In this document: positions 8,004-16,219 of the stretch, in pieces
How positions within the stretch are numbered: position 1 is the stretch's first letter
Layout of the letters: each line of letters opens with the position of its first letter
Assembly (NCBI GenBank): GCA_013002105.1
Contig: JABDKS010000736.1
Span: 1 to 24,999, forward strand
DNA from: Pirellulaceae bacterium
GTDB taxonomy: Bacteria > Planctomycetota > Planctomycetia > Pirellulales > Pirellulaceae
Length of the DNA stretch: 24,999 nt
Reading direction: 5' to 3'
Translations under genes and position numbers: made by a program
Notes under the pieces: generated by a model
Seen by the model: only the letters and a program-made list of their open reading frames with translations
Told to the model about the DNA's origin: nothing
Databases searched by the model: none

Positions 8004-11000
8004 TTAACTACACCGCCTTAAGTCCAACGTGACGCTGTACTCACTCGATTCGGTCGGCGGGGGCGTGAGGGGCGACTGGATGATTCCACCGGTCATCGTC
8101 CCCACCTCGAATCGGGACGCCCGCCGTGATTCAGCTTCATTGGCATTGATCGGAAAAATTTCGTGGCTCAAACCGGCCGGGTGAACCGCATGGTAGCGAC
8201 ATCCACCCATCGACCTGGAAACGCGTCTGTCGACGATATCGAATTGCAACGGGGTGTGAATGCCAATCGTCGGATGCAAACAGCGCGGCGGTTGCCAAGC
8301 ACGGTATTTCAATCCGGCAACAAACTGACCGGGAACACCGGTGGCGTGCATCGGGACATTGATACCGTTGCAGTGCACAGCGTACCGAGTCGCATCGAAT
8401 CCGTCGACCAAAATCTCCAGTCTCTCCAACGACGAATCGACGAACCGCGCGGTGACGCCACCCGCAGGCTCTTCGCCCATCACGTACCAGGGCTCGATGG
8501 CGCTACGCAGTCGCATTTGAATATTCTGGCAAGTCAGTTCGCCGATGATCGGAAATCGAAACTCATGATGGGGTGCAAACCAATCCACAGAAATCGGTAC
8601 GCCCTCGCGATTGATTTCGCCGACCAGATCACACAAATCGTGCCAGACAAAGTGCGGCAACAAAAAACGATCATGCAACGCGCCCCGCCAATGCATCAAG
8701 GGTTCGTGGTAGGGTCGTCGCCAGAAAATCGCGATGGCAGATCGCAGCAGCAATTGCTGGGCTAAATTCATCTTTGGATTCGGCGGCATTTCAAAACCAC
8801 GGAATTCCACCAAGCCCAACCGACCGGTCGACGAATCAGGAGAATAGAGTTTGTCGACGCAAATCTCTGCGCGGTGAGTATTGCCGGTCAAATCGACCAT
8901 CAAATCACGAAACAAACGGTCAACCAACCACGGCGGTTTGTAGTCACCCGACTTGTCCAACTGGGACAATGCGATTTCCATTTCATAACTGGCATCACGA
9001 CGCGCCTCATCCATGCGCGGCGCCTGACTGGTCGGCCCGATGAACTTTCCGCTAAACAAATACGACAGCGACGGGTGATTGTTCCAAAATCGAATGATGC
9101 TGCCCAACAAATCCGGTCGACGCAAGAATGGACTATCCGCCGGCGTTGGCCCGCCGAGCACGACGTGACTACCGCCGCCTGTTCCGGTGTGCCGTCCATC
9201 CAAATCAAACTTCTCTGCGCCCAATCGACTCTTTCGCGCTTCCTCGTAGAGATTTTCGGTCAACGTCACCAATGATTCCCAAGAATCAGTGGGCTGCGTA
9301 TTGATTTCGATCACGCCCGGATCGGGAGTCACTTTGAAATACTGCAGTCGATCATCCGGTGGTGGTAAATAGCCCTCCAGAATCACGGGCATATCGAGTT
9401 TTTTGCAAGTGAATTCCACTGCCGAAACCAGATCCAAGTAATCCTCGAGTTGGTGCGTCGGCGGCATGAATACGTGCAGTCGTCCGTAACGACACTCCAC
9501 GCACAAAGCCGTCGCGACCACATCATCACTGGTAGGCAAATCATCCGGGATGTCATCGTCCAGATCGACTTCTGGCAACACCTGCTGGTTGATTTGCTGC
9601 CCGTTGGCAAACTCCACCGCCTTTTGACCATAGTGAGCCGACTGGTGCTTGTCGCGATCTGGCATCTCGCGATTCGAACCACGGGACAGCGGGGGCAGCT
9701 GGGGTCGGGACGCATACGGATCGGCGGGAGCTGCATACAACGCAGCATTCGAAACGGATTTGGTCGGCAACGTATCCAACGGCAGTCGCAAACCGATCGG
9801 CGAATCGCCCGGTATCAAGAACACTTTTTCACCGCGAACTGGCCATCGTCCCCCCGCCCATCCGGCACGACTTTGCCACCAAGCTCGCCGCAGTGGCAAT
9901 ACGAATCCAACCGGACGATTGAGCCCCCGCGTGAATGCACGCACCATCATCGCGCGTTCGTTGGGGTCCTCTAGTTTGGGATCGGTTGGATCGACGTCCA
10001 TCGGCAACCGATTCTCACGCCACAGGTAGTGAAACGTGTCTTCGTAGACCGGAAACGACATCTTGGCGTTGATATTCAATTCGGTCGCCAAATGGCGGAC
10101 AAATCGCGACGCGTGTTCGTCTGTGTAACCGTAATCTTTTCCTTCATCAGCGATGTAGGCCGGGTCCTCCCAGACCGGCACGCCGTCGGTGCGCCACATG
10201 CATGTCAGCGCCCAACGTGGCAACGATTCACCGGGATACCACTTGCCTTGACCGTAGTGAAGCGCGGAACCTGGAGCAAATTTGTCGCGCATTTTCAACA
10301 ACAGCAGATTGCTGAGCACACGTTTTTCTTCGCCAACCGCGTCGGTGTTCCACTGCGGATCATCCATGTTATCGATTGACACAAAGGTGGGCTCGCCACC
10401 CATCGTCAGTCGGACGTCATCCTGGACCAACATGTCATCGACGCGGTCGCCCACCTCCATGATCGTCGCCCACTGATCATCACTGTAAGGTGCGGTGACA
10501 CGTGGATCTTCGCGCACCCGTTGAACCGACATCGTGTGCTCAAACGCAACCTCGGCGACTTCGTGCCCGCCGGTGATGGGCGCAGCGCCGGTATAGGATG
10601 GCGTGCAAGCCAGAGGAATATGTCCTTCGCCGGCAAACAGCCCGCTGGTCGGATCCAATCCGACCCACCCCGCACCGGGCAAATAGACTTCGGTCCAAGC
10701 GTGTAGGTCACAAAAATCTTCCATCGGACCAGCAGGACCTTCGATCGGTTTTTCGTCGGCGACCAGTTGAATCAAATATCCCGAGACGAAACGTGCGGCC
10801 ATCCCCATCTGCCGAAACGTCTCGACCAGCAACCATGCAGAGTCACGGCATGATCCGCTGCCGATCGTCAGTGTTTGTTCGGGAGTCTGAACACCCGGCT
10901 CCATTCGCACCACGTAATCGACTCGCTTTTGCGTACGCTGATTCACGTCCACCAAAAAATCGATCACGCGTTCGCTCTTGGTCGGCATCGTCGAGACCCA

Positions 11001-11387
11001 TTGGTTCAACGTGTCGGTCATCGGCGACTTGACTAAGTACGGTGTCAATTGGTGCCCAATGTCCTCCCCGTACGCAAATGGCCATGACTCAGCGGAGTCT
11101 TCGATAAAGAAGTCGAACGGATTGATCACCGTCATGTCGGCGACCAGATCCACTGTAACTTCGAGATGGTCGGTCAATTCGTCAAAGACGAACCGGGCGA
11201 CGGGATTAGCAAAGGGATCTTGTTGCCAATTGACAAAGTGATCCTCCGGCGAAACGTGCAAGTCGTACGCCTTGATCTCCGTTCGTGCGTGGTACGCCGG
11301 TCGCAAGCGAACCAGTTGCGGCCCTAATCGAATCGGACGGTCGTATCGATAACTGGTCTTGTGGTGAAGGGCGATGCAGATGGTCAT
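8004..11387 (-). CDS. Transglutaminase-like + DUF2126 putative amidoligase fusion
   Basis: This is a 1127-aa two-part protein. Residues 1-300 form a transglutaminase-like half: N-terminal strand TICIALHHKTSYRYDRP, catalytic Cys180 in GSGSCRDSAWLLVETFRQM, His229 in DLHAWTEVYLPG, and Asp245 in GWVGLDPTSG. From about residue 350 to the end is DUF2126, classed as a putative amidoligase: LTMGGEPTFVSIDNMDDPQW, HTGTGGGSHVVLGG, SLSYLFSGKFIGPTSQAPR, and a carboxylate-rich C-terminal region. One polypeptide could thus both cut (Cys peptidase) and form amide bonds; that is inference from family assignments. The frame is open 21 codons further upstream. I start at ATG 11385-11387 because it overlaps the TGA of the alpha-E gene as ATGA, a classic translational coupling, and begins exactly at the family's first strand. 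Confidence 0.94.
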   Translation of the reverse strand: MTICIALHHKTSYRYDRPIRLGPQLVRLRPAYHARTEIKAYDLHVSPEDHFVNWQQDPFANPVARFVFDELTDHLEVTVDLVADMTVINPFDFFIEDSAESWPFAYGEDIGHQLTPYLVKSPMTDTLNQWVSTMPTKSERVIDFLVDVNQRTQKRVDYVVRMEPGVQTPEQTLTIGSGSCRDSAWLLVETFRQMGMAARFVSGYLIQLVADEKPIEGPAGPMEDFCDLHAWTEVYLPGAGWVGLDPTSGLFAGEGHIPLACTPSYTGAAPITGGHEVAEVAFEHTMSVQRVREDPRVTAPYSDDQWATIMEVGDRVDDMLVQDDVRLTMGGEPTFVSIDNMDDPQWNTDAVGEEKRVLSNLLLLKMRDKFAPGSALHYGQGKWYPGESLPRWALTCMWRTDGVPVWEDPAYIADEGKDYGYTDEHASRFVRHLATELNINAKMSFPVYEDTFHYLWRENRLPMDVDPTDPKLEDPNERAMMVRAFTRGLNRPVGFVLPLRRAWWQSRAGWAGGRWPVRGEKVFLIPGDSPIGLRLPLDTLPTKSVSNAALYAAPADPYASRPQLPPLSRGSNREMPDRDKHQSAHYGQKAVEFANGQQINQQVLPEVDLDDDIPDDLPTSDDVVATALCVECRYGRLHVFMPPTHQLEDYLDLVSAVEFTCKKLDMPVILEGYLPPPDDRLQYFKVTPDPGVIEINTQPTDSWESLVTLTENLYEEARKSRLGAEKFDLDGRHTGTGGGSHVVLGGPTPADSPFLRRPDLLGSIIRFWNNHPSLSYLFSGKFIGPTSQAPRMDEARRDASYEMEIALSQLDKSGDYKPPWLVDRLFRDLMVDLTGNTHRAEICVDKLYSPDSSTGRLGLVEFRGFEMPPNPKMNLAQQLLLRSAIAIFWRRPYHEPLMHWRGALHDRFLLPHFVWHDLCDLVGEINREGVPISVDWFAPHHEFRFPIIGELTCQNIQMRLRSAIEPWYVMGEEPAGGVTARFVDSSLERLEILVDGFDATRYAVHCNGINVPMHATGVPGQFVAGLKYRAWQPPRCLHPTIGIHTPLQFDIVDRRVSRSMGGCRYHAVHPAGLSHEIFPINANEAESRRASRFEVGTMTGGIIQSPLTPPPTESSEYSVTLDLRRCS

Positions 11388-12334
11388 GAACGGCTGGTCA
11401 TATGAAAGTAGTCTTGCGATAGTGAATCGCCGATTTGATTCAACTCGCACTGGAGCGAGTCAACGAACTGGTGCATTCCACCCGCAATAACCTCCTTGAC
11501 ACTCGTCCGCGACAACCGATGTCGCAAGGAAATAATTTGCTGCTTGGCTGCGCCCATCGCAGCGGATTTGGATGCGTTTTCGATCTCGCCCAATGACCAA
11601 TCCGCACCCGCGATACAAAATCGAATCGACCGCGGAAAACTTTCGTGGAACAAAAAGAAATCGACAACCTTTTCGATCTCCACCAAATGATGCATGCGTC
11701 GATACGCTTCAAATCCGCTGATCGCCATCAACAGATTTGACCACTGTAGATCATCGACCGCGGTACCAACGTCGTTCAATCGGGGCAACAAGTTGAAATA
11801 CTTGACGTCCAAAATCCGCGATGTCTTGTCCGCTCGCTCGAGCATCCGTCCCATATTGGCGAAATGCCATGCGGTATCGTGCGCCATCGAGTTATCCAAT
11901 ATCCCTGACCACATGAATGCGTGTTGCCGTACGCGGTCAAAAAACTCGGCTGTCGGATCGATCAACTGCTGGCCCGTCGATTGATCGACAAAGTGAAAAA
12001 TCTCATTGAGCTGCTCGTACGCTTCCGACGAGAGCGTCTCGCGAACCGACTTGGCGTTCTCACGTGCGTTTCGCAAACACGACAACATCGAATGTTCATA
12101 GTCAGTGTCGAACGCTAAAAAATTCACAACGCTTTGGGCATCGGGCTTACCGTACTTTTCCAAAAACCATTCGCTATCGCCGGTCACCAATACAAGCGGC
12201 TCCCAGGGATCGACTAAATCGTCGGGCTGATCCAGGATCAAATGCAGCGTGACCTCCAAGAAACGCGCGAGATTTTCGGCCCGTTCAACCTGGCGGCTCA
12301 TCCAATAAAGCGATTCGGCAACGCGTGAAAGCAT
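11384..12334 (-). CDS. Alpha-E domain protein (module 1)
   Basis: This 316-aa all-helical protein belongs to the alpha-E family (formerly DUF403). It opens with the hallmark SRVAESLYWMSRQVERAENL (residues 3-22) and repeats the pattern at WHFANMGRMLERADKTSRIL (156-175), followed by EAYRRMHHL. No catalytic residues are known for the family. It occurs almost always beside or fused to a circularly permuted ATP-grasp protein and a transglutaminase-like protein, and is thought to be an accessory or scaffold helix bundle. ATG at 12332-12334 gives the motif at the extreme N-terminus, as expected. Its stop overlaps the start of the downstream transglutaminase-DUF2126 gene by ATGA. A 107-bp gap with 13-bp tandem repeats separates it from the upstream ATP-grasp gene. 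Confidence 0.93.
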   Translation of the reverse strand: MLSRVAESLYWMSRQVERAENLARFLEVTLHLILDQPDDLVDPWEPLVLVTGDSEWFLEKYGKPDAQSVVNFLAFDTDYEHSMLSCLRNARENAKSVRETLSSEAYEQLNEIFHFVDQSTGQQLIDPTAEFFDRVRQHAFMWSGILDNSMAHDTAWHFANMGRMLERADKTSRILDVKYFNLLPRLNDVGTAVDDLQWSNLLMAISGFEAYRRMHHLVEIEKVVDFFLFHESFPRSIRFCIAGADWSLGEIENASKSAAMGAAKQQIISLRHRLSRTSVKEVIAGGMHQFVDSLQCELNQIGDSLSQDYFHMTSRS

Positions 12335-12393
12335 GGAGATGGTAAGTGTGATCGAGAATGTAAACGTGAGCGACTTCGTAACAACTTGATCGC

Positions 12394-12432
12394 CGGTGAT
12401 GACGGTCGGTGATGACGATTAGGGATGACGAT
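12394..12432. repeat. Three 13-bp tandem repeats in the operon
   Basis: Three adjacent 13-bp units read CGGTGATGACGGT (12394-12406), CGGTGATGACGAT (12407-12419) and TAGGGATGACGAT (12420-12432). They lie in the 107-bp gap between the stop of the ATP-grasp gene and the start of the alpha-E gene, nearer the stop. The copy number may vary among strains. No function can be read from them. Confidence 0.75.
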
Positions 12433-12441
12433 TGGACTGGT

Positions 12442-13971
12442 TTAATCCGACGCTATTTCTTGCCCCTGTGATGCAACCACCCAGGTATCTTTGCTGCCAC
12501 CGCCTTGGGACGAATTCACGACCAGAGAGCCTTCCTTGAGCGCAACACGCGTCAGGCCACCGGGCAACACCCAGATGTCATCCTGCCCGCTACAAAGGAT
12601 GTAAGGTCGCAAATCGACGTGGCGACCGAACAAATCCCCCTTTGACAACGTTGGCACGCGTGATAACTGTAGCGTTGGCTGAGCGATGTAGTTGCGCGGA
12701 TTCTCTTTGATCCGACTGGCAAACTCGGCTCGCTCCTCGGCCGTCGAATGCGGTCCGATCAACAGGCCGTATCCACCCGATTCACCAGCGGCTTTGATCA
12801 CCAGTTCCTCCAGGTGCTCAAGAACATACTTACGATCATCCTCGCGATGACAAATGTAAGTCGGCACGTTGGCCAAAATTGCCTGCTCGCCTAAGTAGTA
12901 CTCGATCATCTCGGGAACGTACGCGTAAATCACTTTGTCGTCGGCGATGCCTGTTCCCGGCGCGTTGGCCAACGAGACATTGCCGGCGCGATACGCCCGC
13001 ATCAAGCCTTTTACTCCCAAGCAGGAATCTTCGCGAAAGACTTCCGGATCCAAAAACGTATCGTCCACCCGTCGATAGATGACGTCCAATTGCTGCAAGC
13101 CATCGGTCGTCCGCATGTACACAACGTCGTCGCGAACGACCAAGTCGCGGCCTTCGACCAATTGGACACCCATCTGCTGAGCCAAATACGAATGCTCGTA
13201 ATAGGCGCTGTTGTAAACGCCTGGCGTCAGGACACCGACCGTCGGATTTTCGACACCTTCGGGCGCGATCGTACGCAGCATCGAATACAACCGTGTGGGA
13301 TAGTCATTGACCGGTCGTACGCGCGAAGCGCCAAAGACTTGCGGGAAATTGCGTTTCATCACGTGGCGATTCTGTAACACATAAGAAACGCCCGACGGAC
13401 AACGCAAATTGTCTTCCAACACATAAACCGCACCACTGTTGTCGCGTACCAGGTCGGTACCCGTGATATGGCACCAAACGCCACGTGGAGGCTTTAAACC
13501 GATGCACTGTGTTAAGAACGAAGGTGCCGAATGAATCAATTCGACAGGGATGACCCCGTCGGCAACGATTTTTTGATCACCGTAGATGTCAGACAAAAAC
13601 AAATTCAGCGCTTTAATCCGCTGCTTCAATCCGGCTTCGATATGCTGCCACAACATCGCCGAAACAATCCGTGGCACAACATCAAAGGGCATGATCTTTT
13701 CAGTCCCCGACTTGTCGCCATAGACGGTGAACGTAATGCCCATCTGAAACAGCGATTGCTCAATCGCACGCTGCCGTCGCGATAACTCCTCGACCGGCAT
13801 TTGGTTAAACAATTCAACCAGCATCTCCGCGTCGGGTCGCGCGAGATTGTTTTGGTCTACCAGCTCGTCAAAAAAGCCCTGCGTTTGGTAGTTGGCCAGT
13901 CGAGGTGCATTGATCGATGAATCATTCGATTGCGATTGAATCTGAGACTGAGCTTGAGATTGATTGGTCAT
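12442..13971 (-). CDS. Circularly permuted ATP-grasp protein (module 1)
   Basis: This 509-aa stand-alone member is of the circularly permuted ATP-grasp (DUF404/DUF407) type, predicted to be an ATP-dependent carboxylate-amine ligase. Landmarks are MPFDVVPRIV (94-103), CHITGTDLVRD (167-177), VYVLEDNLRCPSGVSYVLQN (182-201), VGVLTPG (245-251), LVIKAAGESGGYGLLIGP (390-407) and ENPRNYIAQPTLQLSRVPTL (423-442). It keeps the Glu/Asn of EDN and the Lys and Gly-rich loop (IKAAGESGGYG) expected for metal and nucleotide binding, so it is probably the active ligase of the cluster. I chose ATG 13969-13971 rather than the start at 14067, since the upstream extension is Arg-rich and unlike the family; residues 1-17 form a low-complexity Gln/Ser tract. 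It is the first gene of the minus-strand cluster, with a terminator of the preceding unit about 380 bp upstream. Confidence 0.92.
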   Translation of the reverse strand: MTNQSQAQSQIQSQSNDSSINAPRLANYQTQGFFDELVDQNNLARPDAEMLVELFNQMPVEELSRRQRAIEQSLFQMGITFTVYGDKSGTEKIMPFDVVPRIVSAMLWQHIEAGLKQRIKALNLFLSDIYGDQKIVADGVIPVELIHSAPSFLTQCIGLKPPRGVWCHITGTDLVRDNSGAVYVLEDNLRCPSGVSYVLQNRHVMKRNFPQVFGASRVRPVNDYPTRLYSMLRTIAPEGVENPTVGVLTPGVYNSAYYEHSYLAQQMGVQLVEGRDLVVRDDVVYMRTTDGLQQLDVIYRRVDDTFLDPEVFREDSCLGVKGLMRAYRAGNVSLANAPGTGIADDKVIYAYVPEMIEYYLGEQAILANVPTYICHREDDRKYVLEHLEELVIKAAGESGGYGLLIGPHSTAEERAEFASRIKENPRNYIAQPTLQLSRVPTLSKGDLFGRHVDLRPYILCSGQDDIWVLPGGLTRVALKEGSLVVNSSQGGGSKDTWVVASQGQEIASD

Positions 13972-14556
13972 ACAGGAAAGGACATGTGCGAATGGGAAAT
14001 CTTCACCACACCGGTGCCCTGCACGCCGTCGCAACGCAAATTCCAGTGAGTTTTCAGGAACGTCCAATCCGCCTCAGACGCACCTGAGTCTATCGCAAGA
14101 AGATAGCAGATCCATTGGCAATTGTGGATTTTGCGGCGTTTGTGGGTCATCAATCCCGAAACCTACCAGCAAGGGTAAAAATCGGGCTCACCCCAGACCG
14201 CGGTCGTCCAGCCCAATTCAAACACTGCGATTAGTGCACGGCGATTGGGCGATGCATCGCTACCGAGGTTTATCAATCAGGCGTTCCCCAAGAAGCAGCG
14301 ATTGCTGCTGATCACGGACAGTCGCGAGAGATGACTGCGAAGGCAGCAGGAAACAAAAAACCGGCCGGAGGATCCTTTCGTCTCCGCCGACCGGTCTGTT
14401 GATTATCAGGCAGTCAGTTGTAGGACTGCATCGGTGGCCCGCGTTGGTAAAGCCAGCTGACGAACATCAGCGCGACTTCCAACAACGTGGCCTCTGGAGA
14501 AAGGACGGCCATTGCCAATCGCATCAGCCGGTAACCGAGCGATAAGCGGCAAAAGC
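13972..14556. other. Intergenic region upstream of the ATP-grasp/transglutaminase cluster
   Basis: I see no convincing gene here; the overlapping small frames lack family features. The segment must hold the promoter of the minus-strand cluster, between about 13972 and 14354, but I cannot point to a clear -35/-10 pair. It also holds the terminator at 14355-14395 and the left arm of a 10-bp inverted repeat at 14490-14499. Confidence 0.6.
14355..14395 (-). terminator. Rho-independent terminator (minus strand)
   Basis: A GC-rich hairpin runs from 14360 to 14395. Its arms are ACCGGCCGGAGGA and TCTCCGCCGACCGGT, with 13 stem positions and two mismatches, and a short loop CCTTTCG. Read on the minus strand it is followed directly by six T's (14355-14360). 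It lies about 160 nt downstream of the small membrane-protein gene and upstream of the ATP-grasp gene, so it insulates the cluster. Confidence 0.85.
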
Positions 14557-14580
14557 CTACCTTGGCCTGGCTCCAGAGGC
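14490..14580. repeat. 10-bp inverted repeat across the 3' end of the small membrane-protein gene
   Basis: GCCTCTGGAG at 14490-14499 and its exact complement CTCCAGAGGC at 14571-14580 are separated by 71 bp. The right arm lies in the last codons of the 139-aa gene, whose stop is at 14557-14559. It could fold the 3' end of that mRNA, or be a remnant of a mobile repeat. Confidence 0.45.
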
Positions 14581-14976
14581 GTGCGACTTTTTTCCCGCCG
14601 TCCCCCCCGATCCGTTGACACCTTCGGAACTGGACGCCAACGAAGTTGCCAACGTCTTCATCAGCGCTTCGTGCCGTGATGCTGCAGCCCGCTCATGCTT
14701 TTCGCGTTGAGCAAGCTCCTTTCGTGCTAGCTCCTGATCGTTGATGCGGTTGAAGTAACCGCGGATCATCAGCACGCCGCCGATCACGAAACTGGCAACA
14801 AAAACCAGCCCGCCTTGCGTGTAAAGCGCCGTTTCAAAACGCCCCTCCCAAGACTCTTGTTCGGGCCAATGCGTCATGATCTCCCGCAAGATCAAATGAC
14901 CGTGCGAAAGAATCATGGTCGCGACCATCGTGATCGAACACCACGCGGTCGTGATCAGTTTGTGTTTCGGACTCAA
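14557..14976 (-). CDS. Small membrane protein with cytoplasmic coiled coil, unknown function
   Basis: I do not recognise this 139-aa protein. It has two likely membrane helices (about residues 8-30 and 54-72). A highly charged helix follows from 74 to 112 (NRINDQELARKELAQREKHE), consistent with a coiled coil, and then a Gly/Ser-rich basic tail. The start is TTG at 14974-14976. It is supported by AGGGGG five bases upstream, one of the few good Shine-Dalgarno sequences in the window. A strong terminator follows its stop by about 160 nt, which supports a real, separately transcribed gene. Confidence 0.65.
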   Translation of the reverse strand: MSPKHKLITTAWCSITMVATMILSHGHLILREIMTHWPEQESWEGRFETALYTQGGLVFVASFVIGGVLMIRGYFNRINDQELARKELAQREKHERAAASRHEALMKTLATSLASSSEGVNGSGGTAGKKSHASGARPR

Positions 14977-14981
14977 TACAA

Positions 14982-14987
14982 CCCCCT
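14982..14987 (-). promoter_or_regulatory. Shine-Dalgarno for the TTG start at 14976
   Basis: On the minus strand AGGGGG lies five bases before the TTG start codon of the small membrane-protein gene. It decides the start, since no ATG or GTG is suitably placed. Confidence 0.6.
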
Positions 14988-15777
14988 GTGGTGCGAGTAG
15001 AAAAAATGCGCAGCAAACACCCCGTGGCCTGCTGCAGAGAAAGTCAAGAAGCTGTTCGCGACTTCAAAGAGAATGATCGTCCAAACGGGACAGCGTTGTG
15101 CCAACAAAAACTCAACCATGACTCAAGACGCGCCCCGCTGAAAGACGTTCGCAGCAGATCGATTGGTTTCTGAATTTTGCCAAATCGATTTCACGCGGCT
15201 AGCATTGTTTTGCAAACTCACAAACGACGACGTTTTGCGACACGAAGTCGACCATTCAGCGGGGTCGAATTGAATACAGACATCACCGTCACGGCGAGAG
15301 AAAAACTTTGCAGGCAAACTCTGTGAACCTCAGATACACCGGCGACCACAAGGCTTGCGATCAGAATCGAACGGAATAACGCCTCCTGTCCCCGCGACGA
15401 GACGAATGACATGGGAGTGTGGTACCGAGGGAACTGGACACGTGGATTCCGTTTTTCCAGCAGCAGTGTTGGATTGCGATTGGACAAATCCACGAAAATT
15501 TGCGTCGCGACTGTACGCCGCGTTTCCATCATGTCGCGATGATGTTTGACCCCAAATCGAATTCGTACGTTGGCCAACACCAAGCCCCGGCGGATCCGAT
15601 CGCACGTCGCCAATGCTACTTGATCGATCTAGCGTCCATCGCACGGTGGACGCCTTCGTAATGACTCGCCGCGTGAATCATTTCACATACTCTTAGCATT
15701 CTTCATTGAATGTGCTTTTGAATTTTATGGGGTACAACGCGAGGACTCATTTCTTAAACACTTGCGAGACCGACACC
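14988..15777. other. Gene-poor stretch without a supported gene
   Basis: About 790 bp contain only short overlapping frames on both strands, with no start signal, domain or recognisable motif. Two frames are longer than the rest (minus 15218-15613 and plus 15419-15661), but they oppose each other and neither can be supported. A 10-bp inverted repeat CCCCGCTGAA / TTCAGCGGGG (15133-15142 and 15255-15264) is present. The segment leads into the broken sigma-factor gene and probably belongs to the same decaying zone. Confidence 0.5.
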
Positions 15778-15957
15778 ATGGTCATCAGCTCATCTGGCAG
15801 CGTGTTACATAACCACTTGAATTCTGACGCAAGATTTAACCGATCATTGGCGCGTGCGCGACGCGGCGATACCGATACGATTGGCGGCCTGCTGCATTGG
15901 TATGTCAACCACCGGACCCCGCTGGCCTCGACACGGCTGGACCGTCGCCTGCGACTC

Positions 15958-16004
15958 TTGAAGTTGCGCTTTCGTGTGACGTATCGGTTTTTGATAACCC
16001 GACG
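15958..16004 (+). repeat. 47-bp direct repeat, copy 1
   Basis: This copy begins TTGAAGTTGCGCTTTCG and ends TTTTGATAACCCGACG. It matches copy 2 (16080-16126) at 42 of 47 positions by direct comparison. It marks the left edge of the insertion in the sigma-factor gene. Confidence 0.9.
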
Positions 16005-16031
16005 AGGCTGTGATTTTTTTGGCAATCCGAC

Positions 16032-16076
16032 GCGTGAGCGAGGGACAACGGAGTACGGTGGGTCCCTCGCTGACGC
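16032..16076. repeat. REP-like hairpin between the direct repeats
   Basis: The left arm GCGTGAGCGAGGGAC (16032-16046) and right arm GTCCCTCGCTGACGC (16062-16076) pair over 15 bp with one mismatch around a 15-base loop. This is the form of a bacterial REP-type palindrome. The 'CGTGAGCGAGGGA' core is of the kind I associate with dispersed repeats in Rhodopirellula-like genomes, but I cannot verify that here. Confidence 0.75.
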
Positions 16077-16079
16077 TTT

Positions 16080-16126
16080 TTGAAGTTGCGCTTTCGCGTG
16101 ACGCATAGGATTTTGATAACCCGTCG
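16080..16126 (+). repeat. 47-bp direct repeat, copy 2
   Basis: The second copy differs from copy 1 by five substitutions and is offset by 122 bp. Its end abuts the codons for VNPSDLIQET of the sigma-factor fragment, marking the right edge of the insertion. Confidence 0.9.
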
Positions 16127-16219
16127 CGTCAACCCATCGGATTTGATCCAAGAAACAGTGCTTGCTGCGCATCGTGATTTCGAGGCGTTTCGCGGCGAGA
16201 ATCTAGCCAAGTTAATGAG

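Noticed and set aside
11388..11450. N-terminal extension of the transglutaminase-DUF2126 protein
   Set aside because: The 21 extra residues lie inside the alpha-E gene; the ATGA overlap and the family N-terminus favour the start at 11387.
13972..14067. N-terminal extension of the stand-alone ATP-grasp protein
   Set aside because: It is Arg/Cys-rich and unlike the family; ATG at 13971 gives the expected N-terminus.
14406..14621. 71-aa minus-strand frame overlapping the small membrane-protein gene
   Set aside because: It overlaps the better-supported 139-aa gene in another frame and has low-complexity Arg/Leu composition.
15218..15613. 131-aa minus-strand open frame in the gene-poor stretch
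   Set aside because: It has no start signal and no domain, and competes with plus-strand frames of similar length, so neither can be supported.
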